Positions 1 to 7,698 of a stretch of DNA of 14,464 nucleotides are shown piece after piece. How positions within the stretch are numbered: the first letter of the stretch is position 1; every line of letters starts with the position of its first letter. The position numbers and the translations under genes are program-made. Source of the stretch: JAUZPB01 sp037140715 (GTDB taxonomy: Bacteria; Bacteroidota; Ignavibacteria; Ignavibacteriales; SURF-24); contig JBAXDX010000074.1 in assembly GCA_037140715.1 (NCBI GenBank), positions 1 to 14,464 on the forward strand. Direction: 5' to 3'. The notes under the pieces were generated by a model. It had not been told where the DNA came from and made no database searches. It saw only the letters and a list, made by a program, of their open reading frames with translations.

Positions 1-169
1 GATATTTTTACTGGTAAGCTTTAATCCGGGGAAGTAAAGCCGGACAGTCTGAAACTTTAAGCTGTCTGTTAAAGAGAGTGTAAATATTTTGTGTACATAA
101 AGAAATCAAATGTCAGAGATATTTTGAAATCCTGAGTTATCATATAAATGATATGAATCACCTAAATTA
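1..169 (+). repeat. Left copy of long inverted repeat framing the heme cluster
   Basis: Positions 1-169 match the reverse complement of 14296-14464 without gaps; I count 14 mismatches by eye (about 92% identity). Position p pairs with 14465-p. Similarity stops just after CCTAAATTA at 161-169, about 48 bp before the hemA start; the outer end may continue beyond the window. No plausible protein is encoded. A 6-5-6 dyad (TCATAT/ATATGA, 140-156) is present in this copy but broken by two substitutions in the right copy. I infer a dispersed genomic repeat. Because both window ends lie inside the repeat, it may also be why an assembly contig ends here. No transposase is visible, so calling it a transposon end would be unsupported. 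Confidence 0.9.
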
Positions 170-216
170 TAGGTTGAGATGAATTTTGCGACAAAACTTA
201 TTAAACATTATTGTAT

Positions 217-1491
217 ATGAATCTATTAGCGGTAAGTATAAATCATAGAACGGCTTCCGTTGAGCTTCGCGAGGCGCTTCACCTTAGTCAGGATGAAATT
301 AAACAGATGCTGAAGGAACTTAAAGGCAGTCTGTTCAATGAAGGTTTTATAATATCGACATGCAACAGAACGGAAATATATGGTTTCCCCATAAATCCCC
401 GTACTGATTTCCGCGATATCCAGAATTTTCTGATGGCGAGTAAACCTGCCGGCAGTATAAATGAAAAGAACTTCCAAAACTTCTTTTCTTGCGGAGCTGT
501 AAATCATCTTTTTAAAGTAAGTGCCGGTATTGATTCGCTTCTGCTTGGCGATAACCAAATCTTAGGGCAGGTAAAAGAATCATTCCAGCTTTCGGATGAT
601 CTGGACTTTGCAGGGTTCCTTATGAAGCGTGTCTTCGATTCTGCTATCCGCGCAGGCAAACGTGCCAAAACCGAAACATCTATTAGCGATGGTGCTATTA
701 CGGTAAGCTACGCTGCTGTTCAGCTGATTGAAAAGATATTTTCTAACCTCAGCCGTAAATCGGCGCTTGTGATTGGCGCGGGGGAAACAGGCGAAATAGC
801 GGCAAAACATCTGAGAGATAAAGGCATCGGCAACCTGGCAGTTACAAACCGCACGCTTGAAAAAGCTGAAAAACTTGCCGGGACTATTCATGCACGCATT
901 ATTCCGTATCAGTATTTTAAGGAACAGCTTCATGATTATGATATAGTAATCAGCGCCACAAGCGCACCTGATTTTATCATTAGCTGTAACGATGTTAAAG
1001 CTTCTATGAAAAAGCGCGGTCATGCCGCTACGTGTATGATGGATATTGCTATGCCCCGCGATATTGATCCAGCTGTCCGCAATATTGATAATGTATTTTA
1101 TCATGACATTGATTCGCTTAAAATTATCGTTGACCAGAATGTAAGAAAACGTCAGACTGAAGAACCAAAGGTGCATTCGATTATTATGGAAGAACTCATC
1201 AGTCTCTTCGGCTGGTATAACTCGCTCGAAGTAACTCCCACGATAAAATCCCTGAGACAGCATTTTGAAGATATAAGAAATGAAGAGATAGAAAAGCTGA
1301 GAACCAGAATGACTCCGGCGGATATGGAGAAAATCGATATTGCCACAAAGCGTATAATTAACAAGCTGCTCCATCAGCCGACAACTGAATTAAAAAGAAT
1401 TTCCGAGAATGGCGCAGGTTCGCAGGAATCGGTAAACAAAGTAAATTTAATAAGAATGCTCTTCGGTTTAAGCAATAAACAAGGGATTTGA
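217..1491 (+). CDS. hemA: Glutamyl-tRNA reductase
   Basis: This enzyme catalyses the NADPH-dependent reduction of glutamyl-tRNA(Glu) to glutamate-1-semialdehyde, the first committed step of the C5 heme pathway, in the cytosol. The 424-residue length is normal. The N-terminal catalytic domain carries STCNRTE with the nucleophile Cys49 and His97 in the HLFKVSAGIDS block. The conserved GExQILGQVK appears as GDNQILGQVK (Glu to Asp). The NADPH domain starts at VIGAGETG (about 185-192), and a C-terminal dimerisation helix region follows. I chose the ATG at 217 over a TTG two codons upstream because the family starts directly with MNLLAVxINH. No Shine-Dalgarno sequence is visible before it. It is the first gene of the + strand series; its product feeds HemL, encoded at the far end of the window. 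Confidence 0.97.
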   Translation: MNLLAVSINHRTASVELREALHLSQDEIKQMLKELKGSLFNEGFIISTCNRTEIYGFPINPRTDFRDIQNFLMASKPAGSINEKNFQNFFSCGAVNHLFKVSAGIDSLLLGDNQILGQVKESFQLSDDLDFAGFLMKRVFDSAIRAGKRAKTETSISDGAITVSYAAVQLIEKIFSNLSRKSALVIGAGETGEIAAKHLRDKGIGNLAVTNRTLEKAEKLAGTIHARIIPYQYFKEQLHDYDIVISATSAPDFIISCNDVKASMKKRGHAATCMMDIAMPRDIDPAVRNIDNVFYHDIDSLKIIVDQNVRKRQTEEPKVHSIIMEELISLFGWYNSLEVTPTIKSLRQHFEDIRNEEIEKLRTRMTPADMEKIDIATKRIINKLLHQPTTELKRISENGAGSQESVNKVNLIRMLFGLSNKQGI

Positions 1492-1511
1492 TAATTGATA
1501 TTATACAAAAA

Positions 1512-1616
1512 TGTCTGAACTATGATTCTTATGATTAAATGATTAACTGTGATTTATTTCATGCGGGGCGCGTTATTATATAAATCATCAAAATTACAAG
1601 AATTATAGTTCAGACA
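1512..1616. repeat. Palindromic (MITE/REP-like) element between hemA and hemC
   Basis: The left end (1512-1530, TGTCTGAACTATGATTCTT) matches the reverse complement of the right end (1598-1616) at 18 of 19 positions. Looser AT-rich complementarity (repeated ATGATT/AATCAT motifs) continues inward, around a GC-rich centre near 1563-1572. The ~105 bp unit encodes nothing and could fold into a long hairpin in the hemA-hemC transcript. I see no target-site duplication. It looks like a non-autonomous interspersed palindrome; genome-wide copy number cannot be judged from this window. It widens the hemA-hemC gap to 159 bp, the largest gap between same-strand hem genes here. Confidence 0.75.
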
Positions 1617-1650
1617 GAATTAATAACTAAGAACTATACAGAGGGTTAAA

Positions 1651-2598
1651 TTGGCAAAGAAAACAACAATCATAATCGGTTCACGTGGCAGCGAGCTTGC
1701 AATGTGGCAGTCACGGTTTATTAAGAGAGAAATTGAGAAGAATAATAAAACTATAAAGGTCGAGATAAAACTAATCAGTACCAAAGGGGACAAGATACTC
1801 GATGTCGCGCTCTCAAAGATTGGCGATAAGGGATTATTTACCAAAGAACTTGAAGTTGAACTGCTGAATAAAACCATAGACCTTGCCGTTCACAGTCTGA
1901 AGGATTTGCAGACAGATATTCCTGAAGGACTTAAACTGGCAGCTGTAACAAAACGCCATCCGGCTGAAGATGTTCTTATAGCACGCAGGAAGGGAATGAC
2001 AATTCAGATGCTACCTGAAGGCGCAGTAGTCGGTACCGGCTCGCTCCGCCGCCGCGCGCAGTTGCTACATGTAAGACCGGATATTAAGATTGAAGAACTG
2101 CGGGGTAATGTTCCTACAAGGATAAAGAAATTTCAGGATTCTGACTGGGATGCTATCATACTTGCCCGCGCGGGAGTGGAGAGACTTAGTCTGAAAAAAA
2201 ATATCTCGTTTGTAATTCCGATCGGACAGATGCTGCCTGCCGCAGGCCAGGGTGCGCTTGGAATCGAAATACATAAGGATAACAAGTTTGTAGAGGAAAT
2301 ATTAAAGTCAATCCATGATGAACCGGCATACCTGGCTGTGCTTGCCGAACGCTCATTCCTGAAGTCCCTCGAAGGTGGCTGCCAAGCTCCCATCGGTGCA
2401 TTTGCAGAAATAAAGTCTAATGGGATTTACCTCGATGGCATTGTGGCTTCAATCGATGGTTCTATAACTTTCCGTAAAAAAATCCGCGGCAAGAAAAACG
2501 AAGCGGAAAAACTTGGCAGCCGGCTTGCACAGGATTTGAAAGAAGCCGGAGCTGACAGAGTATTAGAAGAGATTTATGAGACGGTAAGAATAAAGTAA
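1651..2598 (+). CDS. hemC: Hydroxymethylbilane synthase (porphobilinogen deaminase)
   Basis: This enzyme polymerises four porphobilinogens into hydroxymethylbilane, the substrate of the next gene product. The 315 residues cover the whole family length. Visible marks are the N-terminal GSRGSELAMWQS, the KIGDKGLFTKELE loop, the catalytic aspartate in AVHSLKDLQT (Asp85; the usual KDxP reads KDLQ here), the substrate-binding GTGSLRRRAQ, and EGGCQAPIGA with Cys244, which anchors the dipyrromethane cofactor. The start is TTG at 1651, supported by GAGGG at 1641-1645 and by the family's N-terminus beginning right there. The stop lies 21 bp before tetR-hemD, so the two are very likely co-transcribed and translated in near-coupled fashion. 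Confidence 0.97.
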   Translation: MAKKTTIIIGSRGSELAMWQSRFIKREIEKNNKTIKVEIKLISTKGDKILDVALSKIGDKGLFTKELEVELLNKTIDLAVHSLKDLQTDIPEGLKLAAVTKRHPAEDVLIARRKGMTIQMLPEGAVVGTGSLRRRAQLLHVRPDIKIEELRGNVPTRIKKFQDSDWDAIILARAGVERLSLKKNISFVIPIGQMLPAAGQGALGIEIHKDNKFVEEILKSIHDEPAYLAVLAERSFLKSLEGGCQAPIGAFAEIKSNGIYLDGIVASIDGSITFRKKIRGKKNEAEKLGSRLAQDLKEAGADRVLEEIYETVRIK

Positions 2599-2619
2599 TT
2601 TTGAGACTGGAGTTGTTAT

Positions 2620-4035
2620 TTGGCAGTTACAGTAAAAACAGAAACCAGGAAAAATATTAAGCGCGAGAAGATAATCGAAGCCGGCTCCGAATTATTTTCA
2701 CGCGGGAATTTCCATGAAGTAATGATGGAGGAGGTGGCGCGTCTTGCCTCGATTGCCAAAGGCACGCTGTATAATTACTTCGATTCAAAGGAGGATCTTT
2801 ATTTTTCCATTATGGTTATTCGTATGGAAAAGCTGATTAACTCGCTTAAGGAAAAAATAAAAAACGAATCCGCTCCGGTAGATTCGCTTCGTTCTTTTGT
2901 AATCCATAATTATATGTTCATGGTCAGATATAGTTGCTTTTTCCTGATGTTTCAGCGTGATAATCTTAATCTGCAAAACAACCTGTGTGCTGAGTTCCAG
3001 CAAAAGAAGTCGGGACTGAAAGAACTGCTGACGGATATTCTTGCATCGGGTAAAGAAAAGAAAATATTCAGAGACACAGACAGTAGTTTCTCTGCCGACC
3101 TGATACTCGGAGCTGTTTACGGTGCCGTAACGAGAGCGATAGATAACAATTTTCAGAAAGACAGGTGTGAAACCGAACGCAGGAACCTTTTCGATTTTAT
3201 TCTAAAAGGCGTAAGTTCAATATCTGCAAATGAAGCGGATGTTCTTCCGCTTAAAAATATAAATATAGTCATAACAAGAAGCGCGGAAGACTCTAAAAAC
3301 TCGGCGGATTTATTCAGGCGGCAGGGAGCGAATGTGCTGGAGTTCCCGACTCTCGAAGTAACGCCTCCTGAAAGCTGGGCGGATTTGGATAATGCTTTGT
3401 TGATCAGCCCCGATTACTTAATCTTTACTTCGGCTAATGCGGTAAGAATGTTTATCAGGCGTTGCAAAGAATTAAACCGGGGATTTAATTTTAATAAGTC
3501 TGCGGTGATTGCAATCGGCCGGAAGACGGCGGCTGTCTGCCGTGAGAATAATATTCCTGTTTCAATAATTCCTGATGAATTTAGCGCGGGCGGGTTGACA
3601 GATGAGCTAAAAGACGCGGATCTCAATGGCAGGGTAATCTTAATTCCATCATCGGCAATTGCCCGCAGTGAACTGCCCAAAGCATTGAAGGCAAAGGGAG
3701 CTGTAGTCCTGACTCCCGCAGCGTATAACGTTGCTGTGCCTTCGGAAGAAATCACCGGACCGAAGTCTCAGGAGCTGAAAGAAATAAAGCCTGAGGTGTT
3801 TGTATTTACGAGTCCGTCAACCTTCAGGAATTTTTTGAATATTATGAACATAACAGAGCCTGCAAAATATTTTAACGGCTCTATAATAGCGGCAATTGGT
3901 ACAACGACAAAGTCTGAAATAGACCGCGCTGATTTATGTGTAACTATCATGCCTGATGAATATACAATGGACGGACTTCTTAGAGCTGTTATTAAGCACT
4001 TTGCCGTTACATTGCAAGAGAAACAGGAATCATAA
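2620..4035 (+). CDS. hemD: TetR-family regulator fused to uroporphyrinogen-III synthase
   Basis: One uninterrupted 471-residue frame joins two complete domains. Residues about 12-200 are a TetR/AcrR-type repressor, with the helix-turn-helix at about 33-60 (VARLASIAKGTLYNYFDSKE) followed by an all-helical effector/dimerisation region. Residues about 212-460 are uroporphyrinogen-III synthase, which cyclises and inverts ring D of hydroxymethylbilane; marks are IVITRS (216-221), IFTSANAV (268-275), FTSPSTFRNFL (396-406) and AAIGTTTKSEI (424-434). The linker is only about 10 residues, and codons 197-215 contain no ATG, GTG or TTG, so a separate HemD start at the junction is unlikely. Translation starts at TTG 2620 with CTGGAG at 2607-2612. 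The position between hemC and hemE is the normal hemD slot. I infer, without proof, that the TetR part senses a pathway intermediate or heme and controls hem promoters. Confidence 0.93.
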   Translation: MAVTVKTETRKNIKREKIIEAGSELFSRGNFHEVMMEEVARLASIAKGTLYNYFDSKEDLYFSIMVIRMEKLINSLKEKIKNESAPVDSLRSFVIHNYMFMVRYSCFFLMFQRDNLNLQNNLCAEFQQKKSGLKELLTDILASGKEKKIFRDTDSSFSADLILGAVYGAVTRAIDNNFQKDRCETERRNLFDFILKGVSSISANEADVLPLKNINIVITRSAEDSKNSADLFRRQGANVLEFPTLEVTPPESWADLDNALLISPDYLIFTSANAVRMFIRRCKELNRGFNFNKSAVIAIGRKTAAVCRENNIPVSIIPDEFSAGGLTDELKDADLNGRVILIPSSAIARSELPKALKAKGAVVLTPAAYNVAVPSEEITGPKSQELKEIKPEVFVFTSPSTFRNFLNIMNITEPAKYFNGSIIAAIGTTTKSEIDRADLCVTIMPDEYTMDGLLRAVIKHFAVTLQEKQES

Positions 4036-4059
4036 TTTAAGAAAGCAAAGGAGATATAA

Positions 4060-5121
4060 TTGAATTTACAGAACGATTTATTTTTAAGAGCGTGTAAGAG
4101 GCTCCCTGTTGAAAGAACACCGGTATGGATTATGCGTCAGGCTGGTCGTTATCTGCCTGAGTACAGAGCTGTAAGGGAAAAAACTGATTTCCTTACGCTG
4201 TGTAAAACTCCGGAGCTTGTAAGTGAAGTTACTATTCAGCCGGTTGATATTCTTGGTGTTGATGCAGCAATTATCTTTTCAGATATACTTGTAATCCCTG
4301 AAGCCATGGGAATGCCTCTTGAGATGCATGAAAGCAAAGGTCCTGTATTTCATAATCCTGTCCGCACCGAAGAAGACCTTAAACTATTAAAAGAGATTGA
4401 TCCTGCAAAAGAATTAAAATATGTTCTCGATGCGGTATCGTTAACAAAGAAAGAGTTAAACGGACGCGTCCCGTTAATTGGCTTTAGCGGCTCGCCGTGG
4501 ACTCTTCTTACCTATATGGTCGAAGGCCGCGGTTCAAAGAACTTTGCTCATGTAAAGAAAATGATTTATGATAATCCTGCACTTGCGCATAAGCTGCTGG
4601 AGAAAATATCAAAGGCAGTCTCAGATTATCTCTCGGCTAAGATTGAGGCAGGTGTAAACGCTATTCAGATATTTGATACATGGGGCGGCATACTTCCGCA
4701 AGATGATTTCAAAGAGTTCTCGCTTCAGTATATTCAGAAGGTAATTGCCGATGTTAAAAGGAAAGATGAACCGGTAATCGTATTTGCCAAAGGTGTACAT
4801 TATGGTCTCGATAAGATTGCATCATGCGGAGCGGACGTACTTGGTCTTGACTGGACAATGAATCTTGGAGATGTTCATCGTCAGACTGGTAATAACACGG
4901 CGTTACAGGGCAATATGGATCCGTGCATTCTTTATGCGGGGAAAGACAAGATACGTGCGGAAGTAAAAAAGATATTAAACTCATACGGGCAGGGAAGCGG
5001 GCATATATTTAATCTCGGGCACGGCATACTTCCCGATATTGACCCAGAAAATGCAAAGGCACTTGTTGAGTTTGTAAAGGAAGAAAGCCCGAAATATCAT
5101 CAGGCACCGGTTAAAGATTAA
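4060..5121 (+). CDS. hemE: Uroporphyrinogen decarboxylase
   Basis: This enzyme removes the four acetate carboxyls of uroporphyrinogen III to give coproporphyrinogen III. At 353 residues it has the family length. The signature PVWIMRQAGRYLPEYR sits at about 21-36, with its substrate-contacting arginines, followed by the FSDILVIPEAMGMPLE segment carrying the conserved active-site aspartate, and near the C-terminus FNLGHGILPDIDPENA. The start is TTG at 4060, preceded by a strong AAAGGAG at 4047-4053, making it the third consecutive TTG-initiated gene here. The gap from tetR-hemD is 24 bp, which supports a common transcript. Confidence 0.98.
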   Translation: MNLQNDLFLRACKRLPVERTPVWIMRQAGRYLPEYRAVREKTDFLTLCKTPELVSEVTIQPVDILGVDAAIIFSDILVIPEAMGMPLEMHESKGPVFHNPVRTEEDLKLLKEIDPAKELKYVLDAVSLTKKELNGRVPLIGFSGSPWTLLTYMVEGRGSKNFAHVKKMIYDNPALAHKLLEKISKAVSDYLSAKIEAGVNAIQIFDTWGGILPQDDFKEFSLQYIQKVIADVKRKDEPVIVFAKGVHYGLDKIASCGADVLGLDWTMNLGDVHRQTGNNTALQGNMDPCILYAGKDKIRAEVKKILNSYGQGSGHIFNLGHGILPDIDPENAKALVEFVKEESPKYHQAPVKD

Positions 5122-5166
5122 TTCAGATAATATGACCAACTAAAATATTTAATAGAGAACAGGACA

Positions 5167-6543
5167 ATGTTTGAAATAGATCTAGACAAAGTAAGAAAAT
5201 ATGATACGCCGGGTCCCCGCTATACAAGCTATCCGACTGCTCCGCAGTTTAATGAAAACTTCAGACACGAACAGTATCTGGATGAAATAATAAAAACAAA
5301 CTATGGCGGCAATCTCCCTGATCTTTCATTATATTTCCATATTCCTTTCTGTGATACGCTCTGTTATTTCTGTGGCTGCAATATGCTGGTTACGCGCAAC
5401 CGTGACCGTGTAAAGGAATATATTAAGTATCTGAAAAGAGAAACAGATATTGTCCGCGCTTATATTCTGCCGGAGCGAAAAGTATCTCAGATTCACTGGG
5501 GCGGGGGTACGCCAACTCATCTTAATCCGGATGAAATAACAGAACTGAGCCGGTACATAAAAGAAGCATTTATAATAAAACCTGATGTTGAAGCAAGTTG
5601 CGAAATTGATCCGCGCGGACTTACGCGCGAACATCTTGAGGCTCTCCGCCATGGCGGCTTTAACAGAATAAGTATGGGTGTTCAGGATTTTGATGAGAAA
5701 GCACAGAAGGCTGTTAACAGAATTCAGCCGGAAGATATTACCCGTCAGACTGTTGAGTGGGCACGTGAGCTTGGGTTTAACAGCGTTAACCTCGATATGA
5801 TGTATGGTCTGCCGTTCCAGAATAAAAAAACATTTGGCGATACGGTGGATAAAGTAATTGATATTTCGCCGGACAGAATTGCGGTCTTTAATTATGCACA
5901 CGTCCCATGGATGAAAAAACACATGTCGCTTATTCATCCCGAAGATTTACCAGCAGCCGAGGAAAAGCTTGAGATTCTTAAAATGACAATTGAAAAATTA
6001 ACATCTGCCGGATATGTGTTTATCGGCATGGACCATTTTGCAAAACCGGACGATGAGCTTGCCGTTGCCTTCCGGGAGAAAAAGCTTTATCGGAATTTTC
6101 AGGGTTACAGCGCTCATGCCGGAACTGATCTTTATGCAATGGGAATAACGGCTATCAGTCAGCTTCAGCGCGTTTATGCTCAAAACTTTAAGACTGAAAA
6201 GGAATATTTTGCTTCCATAGACGAAGGGCGGCTACCCGTAACCAAGGGCTTTCAGCTTAACGATGATGATGTGCTGCGCCGCTATGTAATTATGAAACTG
6301 ATGTGTGATTTTGAACTTAATATGACCGGAATTGAAAAAGAATTTAACATAAACTTCCGGGAGTATTTTGCCTGGGGACTTCATAATATAAATCAGTTAA
6401 TTGATGACGGGCTTGTTTCAGCCACCGGAGATGAAATTAAGATTACCGGCATGGGCCGCCTCTTAATCCGTAATATCGCTATGAACTTTGATGGTTATAT
6501 TGAAAGAAAAGAGGACACCGCCCGATATTCGAGAACAGTCTGA
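5167..6543 (+). CDS. hemN: Oxygen-independent coproporphyrinogen III oxidase (radical SAM)
   Basis: HemN oxidatively decarboxylates two propionates of coproporphyrinogen III to vinyls, giving protoporphyrinogen IX without oxygen, using S-adenosylmethionine and a [4Fe-4S] cluster. The 458 residues match true E. coli-type HemN rather than the shorter HemW heme chaperones. It has the N-terminal RYTSYPTA, the cluster motif FCDTLCYFCGC (Cys62, Cys66, Cys69, Cys71), SAM-binding GGGTPTHL, YGLPFQ, GMDHFAKPDDEL and NFQGYSAHAGTDLYAMG, plus the C-terminal HemN domain. The start is ATG 5167 with AGGA at 5161-5164. The gap from hemE is 45 bp. Its presence shows the pathway can run in anoxic conditions up to this step. 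Confidence 0.97.
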   Translation: MFEIDLDKVRKYDTPGPRYTSYPTAPQFNENFRHEQYLDEIIKTNYGGNLPDLSLYFHIPFCDTLCYFCGCNMLVTRNRDRVKEYIKYLKRETDIVRAYILPERKVSQIHWGGGTPTHLNPDEITELSRYIKEAFIIKPDVEASCEIDPRGLTREHLEALRHGGFNRISMGVQDFDEKAQKAVNRIQPEDITRQTVEWARELGFNSVNLDMMYGLPFQNKKTFGDTVDKVIDISPDRIAVFNYAHVPWMKKHMSLIHPEDLPAAEEKLEILKMTIEKLTSAGYVFIGMDHFAKPDDELAVAFREKKLYRNFQGYSAHAGTDLYAMGITAISQLQRVYAQNFKTEKEYFASIDEGRLPVTKGFQLNDDDVLRRYVIMKLMCDFELNMTGIEKEFNINFREYFAWGLHNINQLIDDGLVSATGDEIKITGMGRLLIRNIAMNFDGYIERKEDTARYSRTV

Positions 6544-6557
6544 ACTAAGTAATTCTT

Positions 6558-6588
6558 AATCTTAATCATAATCTCAATCTTAATCATA
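6558..6588 (+). repeat. Short 18-bp-period direct repeat in the hemN-hemH spacer
   Basis: The 13-mer AATCTTAATCATA occurs at 6558-6570 and again at 6576-6588 inside a run built from CTTAAT/AATCAT words. It lies in the 93 bp spacer between hemN and hemH and encodes nothing. It may be simple-sequence drift or a degraded fragment of an AATCAT-rich palindrome like the one at 1512-1616; I cannot tell which. Confidence 0.55.
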
Positions 6589-6636
6589 CTCATTTTTACT
6601 AAAGTGAACAGGTTACATACAAGGAGAAGTTTATAA

Positions 6637-7587
6637 ATGAATAGAACAGCCGTAATTCTGCTTAATATGGGAGGACCGGATTCTTTGGAAGCTGTAGAAC
6701 CGTTTCTGGCAAATCTGTTTAGTGACAGAGATATATTTAAGTTGCCGTTTCAAAACTTCCTCTCAAAATTTATTGCAGGAAAAAGAGCGCCTAAAGTAAC
6801 AGAGGCATATAAACTCATCGGCGGTAAGTCGCCTATCGGCTGCTGGACAGAATTGCAGCGTAAGAAGCTTGAAGACAGACTCCGCCTTGCCGGACAAAAC
6901 GCCGATGTATATACTGCGATGCGCTACTGGCATCCGCTTACCAAAGACGTTGCTTTAAAAGTGGAAGCGGGTAATTATGATAAAGTAGTCCTTCTTCCGC
7001 TTTATCCCCATTTCTCGATGGCGACTACAGGCTCCTCGTTTAATGAATGGAACAGGGAATATAAAGGAGATAAGTCAAAGCTTGTTTATGTAAATAATTA
7101 TTGTGAAAGCGAGACTTATGCGAAAGCGATCAACGAACGGATTGACGAGGCTCTGTTAAGGTTACCGGAAAATGTAAGAGCCGGTGTACAGTTTGTTTTT
7201 AGTGCGCACGGGACTCCGGTAAGCTACGTTAAAAAGGGCGACCCGTACAGTCTTCATATAAAAAAGACCGTTGAACTGGTTATGAAACTCAGAGCCGGTA
7301 CGCATGATTATCATGAATGCTATCAAAGCAAGGTAGGTCCCGTAAAGTGGCTTGAGCCGGGAACTGACAGAATGATAGAGAGTCTTGCCCGGCAGGGAAA
7401 GAAACATCTGCTGATAATCCCGGTTAGCTTTGTCTCTGATCATGTTGAAACTTTATTTGAGCTTGGCATTGAGTATAAACATGTTGCTGATAAAGCCGGG
7501 ATAGAAAACTATATTGTTATGACCGGTCTGAATGATTCCGGACTTTTCATAGAAGCTTTATTCGAACAGGTTTGCCATACTAATTGA
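6637..7587 (+). CDS. hemH: Ferrochelatase
   Basis: Ferrochelatase inserts Fe(II) into the porphyrin macrocycle, the last step of protoheme synthesis. The 316-residue length fits the bacterial family. Marks are LLNMGGPDSL at the N-terminus, YPHFSMATTGSS (123-134), the metal-site FSAHGTPVSYVKKGDPY with catalytic His191, YQSKVGPVKWLEPGTD, and PVSFVSDHVETLFE with the conserved Glu271. AAGGAG at 6621-6626 precedes ATG 6637. Genes for HemN and a HemY-type oxidase, and the absence of a HemQ-like gene in the window, point to protoporphyrin IX rather than coproporphyrin III as the substrate; that is inference from context. The gene is encoded before hemY although its product acts after it. Confidence 0.97.
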   Translation: MNRTAVILLNMGGPDSLEAVEPFLANLFSDRDIFKLPFQNFLSKFIAGKRAPKVTEAYKLIGGKSPIGCWTELQRKKLEDRLRLAGQNADVYTAMRYWHPLTKDVALKVEAGNYDKVVLLPLYPHFSMATTGSSFNEWNREYKGDKSKLVYVNNYCESETYAKAINERIDEALLRLPENVRAGVQFVFSAHGTPVSYVKKGDPYSLHIKKTVELVMKLRAGTHDYHECYQSKVGPVKWLEPGTDRMIESLARQGKKHLLIIPVSFVSDHVETLFELGIEYKHVADKAGIENYIVMTGLNDSGLFIEALFEQVCHTN

Positions 7588-7648
7588 TTAAGTTTATTAT
7601 TTGTGTCTGCCCTTGAAAGGGTGTAATAAAAATTCAGAACCGTAACCT

Positions 7649-7660
7649 GACAGTACTGTC
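7649..7660. promoter_or_regulatory. Perfect 12 bp palindrome upstream of hemY
   Basis: GACAGTACTGTC at 7649-7660 is a perfect dyad, 38 bp before the hemY start in the 111 bp hemH-hemY spacer. An 8 bp palindrome, ATACGTAT, follows at 7664-7671. It could be an operator for a dimeric regulator, but a 12 bp palindrome can arise by chance and I see no clear promoter elements around it. Confidence 0.3.
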
Positions 7661-7698
7661 TGCATACGTATTACAGAATACAGGCAAAGAGGAATTAA

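Noticed and set aside
200..214. Third copy of the ahpC/hemL palindrome before hemA
   Set aside because: Only the TTATTGT half-site matches; the other arm agrees at about 3 of 7 positions and the site ends 2 bp before the ATG.
580..1374. 264-codon minus-strand frame inside hemA
   Set aside because: It is antisense to a fully conserved hemA, its translation shows no recognisable domain, and hemA's codon use explains the open frame.
5329..5937. 202-codon minus-strand frame inside hemN
   Set aside because: Antisense shadow of the radical SAM coding sequence with no recognisable motif or ribosome-binding site of its own that I can support.
7606..7625. Terminator after hemH (CCCTT/AAGGG hairpin)
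   Set aside because: The stem is 5 bp with a two-base loop and is followed by mixed A/T instead of a T-run, so it is too weak to call.
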